A stretch of DNA of 11,732 bases, taken from the NCBI GenBank assembly GCA_039922435.1, contig JBDTES010000035.1, positions 1 through 11,732 on the forward strand. The letters are read 5' to 3'. Under the pieces are notes generated by a model. It did not search any database. It was not told the DNA's origin and worked only from the letters and a program-made list of their open reading frames with translations. This document shows, piece after piece, positions 6,096-11,289 of this stretch. The number at the start of each line of letters is the position of its first letter. Position 1 is the first letter of the stretch. This stretch comes from JBDTES01 sp039922435. Its GTDB lineage: Bacteria; Patescibacteriota; Saccharimonadia; Saccharimonadales; UBA4665. The position numbers and the translations under genes were made by a program.

Positions 6096-7052
6096 ATGGG
6101 CCAAAATAATTTTGATGAATTAAATACGTTTACAATCGATACACTACCGTTCCTCGACACGGCCGTGCTGGGGGCGCTGGAGATGCTGGAGGGTAGAGAT
6201 CTACCTAAGATTGATATTAGTAACTTCAAACGTCCACTAGTGGTCGGTAGTGGTAATGCCGAGGCAACTGGTCGGATTATATTTGAAGCCACTGATGCAG
6301 TTTTTGCGTCCGAGAGCACAGTCGATGAGAAGCTGCGTGATATAGCTGGGATTGATGAGGTTATTATAGTTTCGGCTTCGGGCGGCAAGCATGCTCCCAT
6401 TATTGGGCGCAAAGCCAGGGACGCCGGTAAGCATGTTACGCTTATTTCTAATACGCCAGACTCACCAGCCCAAAGGGAACTGTCTAGCGGAGGCTTAACG
6501 ACTCATATCTTCCCCAAAAACCGAGAGCCTTACACCTATAACACTAGTACCTACATGGCGATGATTCTGGGGCTGACGCGTGAAGATCCAGCGGTTATCA
6601 AACAGTTTATTGAGCAACAGATTGATAGCTTAGAACTACCAGACTTTTCGAAATTCACAAAGTATTACCTAATTGTACCACCCCGATTTGCTGGCATTAT
6701 CCGGATGCTACAAGTTAAGTTTATTGAACTATTTGGCCGTAATATCGCTCGTGATGTCGAGACTAGTGAGTATGTTCGCCATGCTACTACAGTCGCTCCG
6801 GCTAATGAAGTATTTATAGCTTTCGGTGAGCCCAACAATACCTGGGGTAAGCCCGATAACCGACTTAATGTGCCGTTGCCGGAGAATGCTAGCTACGGAG
6901 CTATGATGGCGGTCGGTTATTACGTGATAGCTCAGATTCAAAAGGCCCAGCCACAGTATTTCAAAGAAAATATATCCGGATATTGTAAGTTTGTCTCTGG
7001 CATATTTAACGAAGATATCCAGCCGATTGTCGAAGGTAACCTGACAACATAA
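6096..7052 (+). CDS. SIS-domain protein, putative sugar-phosphate isomerase
   Basis: A 318-residue protein with two tandem sugar-isomerase (SIS) type alpha/beta halves, the layout of phosphoglucose/phosphomannose isomerases and the isomerase part of GlmS. The first half shows LVVGSGNAEATGR (48-60) and the phosphosugar-binding loop VSASGGKHAPI (92-102), followed by GKHVTLISN. REPYTYNTSTYMA (143-155) sits where the family has its second conserved loop. The second half starts near YYLIVPPRFAGI (190-201), and EYVRHATTV (225-233) holds a histidine that could be catalytic. Whether it isomerises glucose-, mannose- or glucosamine-6-phosphate cannot be decided. The TGATATACT promoter and short leader belong to it alone. 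No clear terminator follows. Confidence 0.82.
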   Translation: MGQNNFDELNTFTIDTLPFLDTAVLGALEMLEGRDLPKIDISNFKRPLVVGSGNAEATGRIIFEATDAVFASESTVDEKLRDIAGIDEVIIVSASGGKHAPIIGRKARDAGKHVTLISNTPDSPAQRELSSGGLTTHIFPKNREPYTYNTSTYMAMILGLTREDPAVIKQFIEQQIDSLELPDFSKFTKYYLIVPPRFAGIIRMLQVKFIELFGRNIARDVETSEYVRHATTVAPANEVFIAFGEPNNTWGKPDNRLNVPLPENASYGAMMAVGYYVIAQIQKAQPQYFKENISGYCKFVSGIFNEDIQPIVEGNLTT

Positions 7053-7108
7053 GCTGATAGTTTTAGGGTGTTAAATTGTTTTATAGCCGTTTGCGGTAAT
7101 TGTTCTAG

Positions 7109-7114
7109 TATACT
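7109..7114 (+). promoter_or_regulatory. -10 element of the small ORF/HPP unit, leaderless type
   Basis: TATACT is followed by seven bases and then the ATG of a 26-codon ORF at 7122. No good -35 is visible. This is the nearest clear -10 upstream of the HPP gene. Confidence 0.5.
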
Positions 7115-7121
7115 TTTAGGT

Positions 7122-7202
7122 ATGAGTTTTAATCCTGTGCGCACGTCTTTTAATATCGAGAGCTGTATACCACAAGTACGATCTAGGAGTAAGCTAATAT
7201 AA
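7122..7202 (+). CDS. Possible 26-residue leader peptide upstream of the HPP gene
   Basis: A short open frame begins MSFNPVRTSFN and ends RSRSKLI. It is basic, with one cysteine and no membrane segment. It is proposed because its ATG sits seven bases after a TATACT box, like other apparently leaderless starts in this window, and because its TAA ends one base before the HPP start codon. HPP itself has only AGGAG fourteen bases away, too far for a normal ribosome site, so reinitiation after this ORF would explain its translation. No homology is recognised and it could be fortuitous. Confidence 0.4.
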   Translation: MSFNPVRTSFNIESCIPQVRSRSKLI

Positions 7203-7203
7203 C

Positions 7204-7794
7204 ATGTCAGCCTCACACGAAGAATTAGGCAAAATCTTATTAGGTCGACTGAGGATGCCTTACTTGACGAAGTATTTTAACGCTCGGTATATATGGGCGC
7301 TATTTATGTTTATAAATGGTCTAGTGACGATCGCAATATTATCGCTGCTAGCCTTTGTATCTGGTAGTTCGTTTGTTTTCCCGTCGCTTGGTCCGACGGC
7401 TGTTCTGTTCTTTACATCACCGCGGTCTGAGGCAAGTAAGCCGAAGAATGCCTTAATCGGACACGGTATCGGTATTTTGTGTGGCTATTTTGGCCTACTT
7501 GTAACTGGTTTAACCCACACTCCATCAGTTATTGATGGTGGAGTTACCTTGCCCCGCGTAGTGGCAGCTAGCTTGGCGTTAGCGCTGACTGGTGCGATTA
7601 TGATAATTGCTCGTACGCCGCACCCGCCAGCTGGAGCGACTACTCTGATTATTGCTCTGGGGTTCATTACGCAGCCGTTCTCGCTGTTTATAATAGAACT
7701 CGCTGTACTATTAATGGTTGGCCAAGCTATGGTCATCAATCGACTGTCCGGTGCAACTAAATCACCAAGTCAATTACACGATAGTGAAGGATAG
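7204..7794 (+). CDS. HPP family integral membrane protein
   Basis: A 196-residue protein of the HPP family (PF04982), named for the His-Pro-Pro motif, here H140-P141-P142 in RTPHPPAGATTLI (137-149). Other family signatures are FVFPSLGPTAVLFF (57-70) and SPRSEASKPKNALIGHGIG (72-90). Four transmembrane helices are expected near 31-53, 85-102, 118-136 and 144-178. Plant-plastid and cyanobacterial HPP proteins have been reported to carry nitrite, but most bacterial members are uncharacterised, so transport of nitrite here is only a possibility. ATG 7204 is the first start after an in-frame stop at 7195-7197. Its 3' end faces the Mo-enzyme operon across 39 bases with no strong terminator visible. 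Confidence 0.9.
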   Translation: MSASHEELGKILLGRLRMPYLTKYFNARYIWALFMFINGLVTIAILSLLAFVSGSSFVFPSLGPTAVLFFTSPRSEASKPKNALIGHGIGILCGYFGLLVTGLTHTPSVIDGGVTLPRVVAASLALALTGAIMIIARTPHPPAGATTLIIALGFITQPFSLFIIELAVLLMVGQAMVINRLSGATKSPSQLHDSEG

Positions 7795-7833
7795 TAGCAG
7801 TATTCTATTGTCTTTTAGTCTTTTGCCAGTCTG

Positions 7834-8145
7834 CTATCGAATTGGGGCAGAGTGTGGGGCTTGATGACTCGAGAAGTAGGCGTAAAGAAATGCCCAGGCT
7901 ATGATTGTTAAAACTATAACTACAATCCAGATCCAAATCCAGTAGCGCTTAATAGGCTCAGAAATTATTTCTGGTGGGTGGAAGATCGGCTTAACCGCGG
8001 ATATTTCTAATTTATTTGGATCTTCCTTCGTTGGTGAAATCTCTACGGCCGTATCCTGTTTGATTGGTAAACCGGCTATATCGGCTCGGTCCTGCGGGGT
8101 ATGTGATGAGCGATTGCTAGTAGTATCTTTATGCTGTTCGTCCAT
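7834..8145 (-). CDS. Small tail-anchored membrane protein downstream of the Mo-cytochrome fusion
   Basis: A 103-residue protein with no recognised family. Residues 1-65 are polar and probably disordered, rich in Asp, Glu, Lys, Pro and Ser. A single tryptophan-rich helix at about 68-91 (begins YWIWIWIVVIVL) is followed by a 12-residue tail containing two histidines. This fits a one-helix anchor with a cytoplasmic N-terminus, K65 and R66 lying on the inner side. The gene starts two bases after the stop of the Mo-cytochrome b gene, so co-translation is near certain. A small subunit or assembly partner of that enzyme is the natural guess. Confidence 0.75.
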   Translation of the reverse strand: MDEQHKDTTSNRSSHTPQDRADIAGLPIKQDTAVEISPTKEDPNKLEISAVKPIFHPPEIISEPIKRYWIWIWIVVIVLTIIAWAFLYAYFSSHQAPHSAPIR

Positions 8146-8147
8146 AA

Positions 8148-9623
8148 TTAAATCGAAGCCTCGTTATCAAATAAAATGACATCCTCGCGGTAACCACCAC
8201 GGCCGCCGTAGATTTGCTTGTAATCATTTACGAATTCGATGTAGTTGATGTATTTAACCATTTTGTAGCCTAGCTTACGCTCGACTCGTAAACGTAGCGG
8301 TGCACCGTGCTCGAGTGGGAGTGGTTTCCAGTTCATTTCATAGGCTAGGATTGAATATTTGTCGTCCATATCACTAATACGCAGTGCTTCATAAAACGGC
8401 TTACCGCCTGGGTAGAGATCGTAAGCGTGGAATACGATATATTTAGCGTCTTTGCTGGGTTTAGCTAACTTTAGGATTTCTTTCATATGTGGGCCGCCCC
8501 ATTCGCCAACAGCGCTCCAGCCTTGGATACATATGTGCTTGGTAATTTGTTCCTGCTTTGGCATTTTTTTGAGATCTTCGAGACTCAGTGATAATTCGTT
8601 CTCAACTAAGCCTGTAACTTTTAATCGGTAGTCTTTGAAGTTGTTGTCGCGTAGTTTATAAAATTCTTCGGTTTCTGGAGGTAAGCCGTTTATACGAAAG
8701 AAACTAGAGATATCTTCTTTCTTGTAAGTATTACGTGGCTTCATCCAGCCAAAGGTGGCGTGTATAACCGGGTTTAAGATACTGACTAAGATTTGGCGAG
8801 TCCGTATTCGGTGGTTCACTGTGAAATAAGTGATAACTACATGGAAAACTAGCACGACAAGTAACCCAGCCATAAAGACCGTCAGTGCAGTAGCAAAGTT
8901 TACGCCGGTGTGTCCGAAGGTAATAAGTTGGACGTTCCTGTAAAAGTACACTAGTGCCACCATCAGAACGTGGATGATAATAAAGACACTAAACAGTACC
9001 ATACCAATGAAGTGAAGGCTGCGCGCTACTTGGCGGCGGCCATTAAATAACAGTAAGTACTTAGGGAAGCGGTTCATTAGGGCTGGGCTCATGGCTGCGG
9101 CCGTCAGAATCATTAAGGTTGGTAATAAGAATGCTACGGCAGCGTATGTCAGCTGCTGCAGAGGATCATATGGATGAAAGGCGCTGATTGGTGGCCGCTG
9201 GAAAGCCAAGTAATTTAGCATGTCGTGCCAAGCGTCGGGGAAGACTGCCCAGCTAGTCGGTAGTAATCGCCGCCAAGCGCCAGTCGTGAACATGTAACCC
9301 CAGTAGACAGCACCAGTAGCTATCCAGATAATTGCTGCCGTAAAGTGCCAATTGCGGGCATTACCGAAATCGTGATGCTCCCCACCCGGCAAGGCCCAGT
9401 GTCCGATTTTCTCAGCCTCGTCATGGGCTTGGTATATCTGGTCGTTTGGAATCTCTTTTTTACCAAACTTCAGCCAATAATTATCGCGCCTGGTGTGGTC
9501 TGTCCAGTATAAAAATGGGTGATCGGCCAAGATGTGCAAGCCGCTGCGGATGAGTAACAGAATAACAATCAAATTAATAAAGTGAGTTATCACTATTAGC
9601 ATTGGCAATGAGTCACCGTCCAT
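8148..9623 (-). CDS. Cytochrome b membrane domain fused to sulfite-oxidase-type molybdopterin domain
   Basis: A 491-residue two-domain redox enzyme. Residues 1-275 carry five likely helices (8-28, 92-112, 157-178, 203-226, 245-268) with histidines H14, H30, H93, H204, H218 and H261 suited to binding b haems, as in cytochrome b561/b-type hydrogenase subunits. Residues 300-475 are a sulfite-oxidase-fold Mo domain: KVTGLVENELSLSLEDL (335-351), HICIQGWSAVGEWGG (363-377) with C365 as the expected molybdenum ligand, and the closing LEHGAPLRLRVERKLGYKMV (437-456). C365 is the only cysteine in the whole protein. There is no Tat signal, and basic residues cluster in the 1-2 and 3-4 loops and after helix 5, placing the Mo domain in the cytoplasm (inference). 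The C-terminal dimerisation domain of eukaryotic enzymes is absent. The substrate is unknown; sulfite, sulfoxides or nitrogen oxyanions are possible. Confidence 0.9.
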   Translation of the reverse strand: MDGDSLPMLIVITHFINLIVILLLIRSGLHILADHPFLYWTDHTRRDNYWLKFGKKEIPNDQIYQAHDEAEKIGHWALPGGEHHDFGNARNWHFTAAIIWIATGAVYWGYMFTTGAWRRLLPTSWAVFPDAWHDMLNYLAFQRPPISAFHPYDPLQQLTYAAVAFLLPTLMILTAAAMSPALMNRFPKYLLLFNGRRQVARSLHFIGMVLFSVFIIIHVLMVALVYFYRNVQLITFGHTGVNFATALTVFMAGLLVVLVFHVVITYFTVNHRIRTRQILVSILNPVIHATFGWMKPRNTYKKEDISSFFRINGLPPETEEFYKLRDNNFKDYRLKVTGLVENELSLSLEDLKKMPKQEQITKHICIQGWSAVGEWGGPHMKEILKLAKPSKDAKYIVFHAYDLYPGGKPFYEALRISDMDDKYSILAYEMNWKPLPLEHGAPLRLRVERKLGYKMVKYINYIEFVNDYKQIYGGRGGYREDVILFDNEASI

Positions 9624-9629
9624 GGTCTA

Positions 9630-9659
9630 ATTGTACCCCTAAAGATTAGCTTAATACAA
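9630..9659 (-). promoter_or_regulatory. Promoter of the Mo-cytochrome operon
   Basis: Minus-strand TTGTAT (9659-9654), an 18-base spacer and TACAAT (9635-9630) make a plausible promoter. The -10 ends six bases before the ATG at 9623, so the message should be leaderless. It lies inside the 57-base region shared with the divergent ArsR gene. Confidence 0.6.
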
Positions 9660-9685
9660 TACGTATGATATACTGTTCATATGAT
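9659..9685 (+). promoter_or_regulatory. ArsR promoter with candidate operator palindromes
   Basis: TGATATACT (9666-9674) is an extended -10 ending six bases before the ATG at 9681. Overlapping it are the palindromes ATACGTAT (9659-9666) and TCATATGA (9677-9684), and two copies of TATGAT sixteen bases apart (9664, 9680). An ArsR-type dimer bound here would cover its own promoter and abut the -35 of the divergent operon. The operator assignment is inferred from position and symmetry only. Confidence 0.5.
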
Positions 9686-10007
9686 GAATACAGCTGAGGT
9701 TAAGAAATATGTCGTATTTGATGATTTCTTTGCTGTGCTTGGCAACAAGCAGCGCGTTCGGATTCTACAGCTTCTAAACAAAGAAGGAGATAAGTGTGTC
9801 AGCGAAATCTGCCACCAATTGGGTCTCGAACAGTCAGCAGTTTCACATAGCATGCAGCGACTACTAGAGCACCACTTTGTTTATGTGCGGCCACGGGGCA
9901 AGGAGCGCGTGTATTCAATCAATCACGATACGGTGCGGCCACTGTTTAGTCTTATAAACAAGCACGTCAGCACCTATTGTGCGAATAACTGTAAACATTG
10001 GGGTTAA
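9681..10007 (+). CDS. ArsR/SmtB-family winged-helix transcriptional regulator
   Basis: A 108-residue winged-helix repressor. FFAVLGNKQRVRILQLL (16-32) is the standard family entry; CVSEICHQLGLEQSAVSHSM (39-58) contains the helix-turn-helix, and the wing is VRPRGKERVYSI (69-80). Four cysteines occur in two pairs: C39/C44 at the start of the recognition region, where ArsR-type metal sites lie, and C100/C104 near the C-terminus (YCANNCKHWG). This suggests metal or thiol-redox sensing, though the spacing does not match the classical ELCVCDL arsenic site. It is divergent from the Mo-cytochrome operon and 18 bases upstream of the flavoprotein gene, so it probably controls both. A second ATG follows the first directly. 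Confidence 0.92.
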   Translation: MMNTAEVKKYVVFDDFFAVLGNKQRVRILQLLNKEGDKCVSEICHQLGLEQSAVSHSMQRLLEHHFVYVRPRGKERVYSINHDTVRPLFSLINKHVSTYCANNCKHWG

Positions 10008-10011
10008 TTAA

Positions 10012-10018
10012 GGGAGGT
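10012..10018 (+). promoter_or_regulatory. Strong ribosome-binding site of the flavoprotein gene
   Basis: GGGAGGT seven bases before the ATG at 10026 is a near-perfect Shine-Dalgarno match. It contrasts with the absence of any such site before the operon's first gene and supports co-transcription with arsR. Confidence 0.8.
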
Positions 10019-10025
10019 AACAATT

Positions 10026-10739
10026 ATGGTAGCAAACGTAAAACTAACTAAGAAAGAAACCGTTGCCAACGGTACGATGGCGTTTCACTTTGAGGTGCCG
10101 GAAGGCTTTGAATTTCGGGCTGGTCAGTTCGGTGATTACACACTGATTAATCCACCTGAAACCGATGATGAGGGTAATACGCGTGGCTTTTCGATGGTCT
10201 ATGCGCCATTTGAGCATGAATTAGTCTTGGCAACGCGTATGCGAGACACTGCCTATAAGCGAGTCCTTACGGATATGCCGGTAGGTACCGAAGTTAAGCT
10301 AGATGCACCGTATGGTGATTTTACTCTGCATAAGACCGAAACGACACCAGCTGTCTTTGTTATAGGTGGTATTGGTGTAACGCCAGTTCGTAGCATGATT
10401 GCCCAGGCAACGCACGATAAAACTGCCCATAATATTTTGCTTTTGCATTCCAGCCGAACACCGGATGATTTACCATATCTAGAAGACTTCAAGAAACTTG
10501 AAGCTGAAAATCCGAACTTTAAATATGTACCGATAGCCTCTGATGAAGCTCCTGATGATTGGCAAGGTGAACGTGGTCGGGTTGATGCTGAAATGATTAA
10601 GAAATATGTTCCAGATATGAGCGTGCCAATATTCTATTTGTCTGGCCCAGAAGGCATGGTTAAAGCTATGCGAGCTATGCTAATCGAGCTAGAGGCTAAC
10701 GAAGACAATATCCGAACCGAAGAATTTGACGGCTACTAG
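10026..10739 (+). CDS. Ferredoxin-NADP(+) reductase-like flavoprotein
   Basis: A 237-residue soluble oxidoreductase with an N-terminal FAD-binding barrel and a C-terminal NAD(P)-binding domain. RGFSMVYAP (53-61) matches the RxYS flavin motif, with F in place of Y. FVIGGIGVTPVRSM (111-124) is the nucleotide-binding GGxGxTP motif. FYLSGPEGMVKAM (203-215) is the late CGP-type motif with serine instead of cysteine. The ending EEFDGY resembles the aromatic C-terminus of the family. The protein has no cysteine and no 2Fe-2S domain, so it must pass electrons to a separate partner. Within this locus the membrane haem of the Mo-cytochrome fusion is the obvious candidate, in the way flavin reductase Fre feeds MsrQ in E. 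coli. It is the second gene of the arsR operon. Confidence 0.92.
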   Translation: MVANVKLTKKETVANGTMAFHFEVPEGFEFRAGQFGDYTLINPPETDDEGNTRGFSMVYAPFEHELVLATRMRDTAYKRVLTDMPVGTEVKLDAPYGDFTLHKTETTPAVFVIGGIGVTPVRSMIAQATHDKTAHNILLLHSSRTPDDLPYLEDFKKLEAENPNFKYVPIASDEAPDDWQGERGRVDAEMIKKYVPDMSVPIFYLSGPEGMVKAMRAMLIELEANEDNIRTEEFDGY

Positions 10740-10779
10740 GCCACTTACTAGTATTTAAATTATCAGGTATTAATTATAG

Positions 10780-10785
10780 AAGGAG
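10780..10785 (+). promoter_or_regulatory. Ribosome-binding site deciding the GTG start at 10794
   Basis: AAGGAG with an eight-base spacer fixes the GTG at 10794 as the start of the next gene. Confidence 0.8.
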
Positions 10786-10793
10786 ATATTACT

Positions 10794-11051
10794 GTGACTC
10801 GAGTTCCAGATGAAGCATTAGTTAAAGTACCAGGCGGTACGTTAATCACGGCCACCGCCGAAGAGGGCCGGGCCTTAGCTATCAAGCTAGCCCAGCATAC
10901 GATTCATAACATTCAACCAGATTTAGATATTCTAAAGGCTGGTCGGGAAGTCTATTCCAAAGATCCAGCTAGCCTAACAGCTGCTGCCCAGGTAGTAGCT
11001 ATAGAATTCCAAACTATAGCGGCCGCCAACGACTACTGGCGCACCAAGTAG
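10794..11051 (+). CDS. Conserved-looking 85-residue cytoplasmic protein, unknown function
   Basis: I do not recognise a family. The protein has no cysteine, no signal and no membrane segment. Residues 20-48 (from TATAEEGRALAIKLAQHTIH) and 59-82 (SLTAAAQVVAIEFQTIAAAN) look like two amphipathic helices, joined by a short charged stretch around KAGREVYSKDP, so a small helical bundle is likely. It is the last gene of the arsR-flavoprotein operon, 54 bases after the flavoprotein stop, with a strong ribosome site and a terminator 16 bases after its stop. A role tied to the flavoprotein or Mo enzyme is inferred from position only. Confidence 0.7.
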   Translation: MTRVPDEALVKVPGGTLITATAEEGRALAIKLAQHTIHNIQPDLDILKAGREVYSKDPASLTAAAQVVAIEFQTIAAANDYWRTK

Positions 11052-11067
11052 TTCCTGCTAAATAATT

Positions 11068-11099
11068 ATCGCGGCTACTTGCGGGTAGTCGCGATTTTA
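11068..11099 (+). terminator. Rho-independent terminator of the arsR-flavoprotein operon
   Basis: ATCGCGGCTAC (11068-11078) pairs with GTAGTCGCGAT (11085-11095), eleven pairs including one G-U, around a six-base loop, followed by TTTTAATAAATAA. On the minus strand the same stem is followed by AATTATTT, so it may also end the tRNA-Gly transcript. Confidence 0.85.
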
Positions 11100-11138
11100 A
11101 TAAATAAGGTTGAGTGCGGTATTGTCATGATTCAGAAA

Positions 11139-11213
11139 TGGTGCGGGTGGGGAGAATCGAACTCCCGTCTCGAGTTTGGAAAACTCGCATACTAACCGTT
11201 GTACTACACCCGC
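11139..11213 (-). tRNA. tRNA-Gly (TCC anticodon), CCA encoded
   Basis: Minus-strand cloverleaf with acceptor GCGGGTG/CACCCGC, anticodon stem CGAGT/ACTCG with loop TTTCCAA (anticodon TCC), and T arm GGGAG/CTCCC around TTCGATT. CCA is encoded at 11141-11139. The discriminator base is A73, whereas most bacterial tRNA-Gly have U73. Confidence 0.96.
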
Positions 11214-11224
11214 GAACAGGGGTA

Positions 11225-11233
11225 AGTATATCA
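11225..11233 (-). promoter_or_regulatory. Extended -10 of tRNA-Gly
   Basis: Minus-strand TGATATACT (11233-11225) predicts a start near 11218, leaving a pre-tRNA leader of about five bases. It is the same 9-mer as at three other promoters in the window. Confidence 0.65.
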
Positions 11234-11261
11234 TTAATTTGTTTCTTGGTACACCGAATTT

Positions 11262-11275
11262 AGGCTTTAGAGCCT
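11262..11275 (-). terminator. Weak hairpin after the kinase gene
   Basis: AGGCT/AGCCT with a four-base loop lies 15 bases beyond the stop of the minus-strand gene. It lacks a real T-tract (AAATTCGG follows), so termination there is uncertain. Confidence 0.3.
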
Positions 11276-11289
11276 TAAACTAATTGATC

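Noticed and set aside
6012..6104. A longer, 219-residue version of the FMN reductase starting at 6104.
   Set aside because: The extra 30 residues do not resemble the family N-terminus, they overlap the divergent SIS gene start, and the ATG at 6014 has a ribosome site and begins right before the flavin loop.
7787..7850. Inverted repeat TAGCAG/CTGCTA between the convergent HPP and small membrane genes as a shared terminator.
   Set aside because: The arms are only six bases and the loop about thirty, too weak to call.
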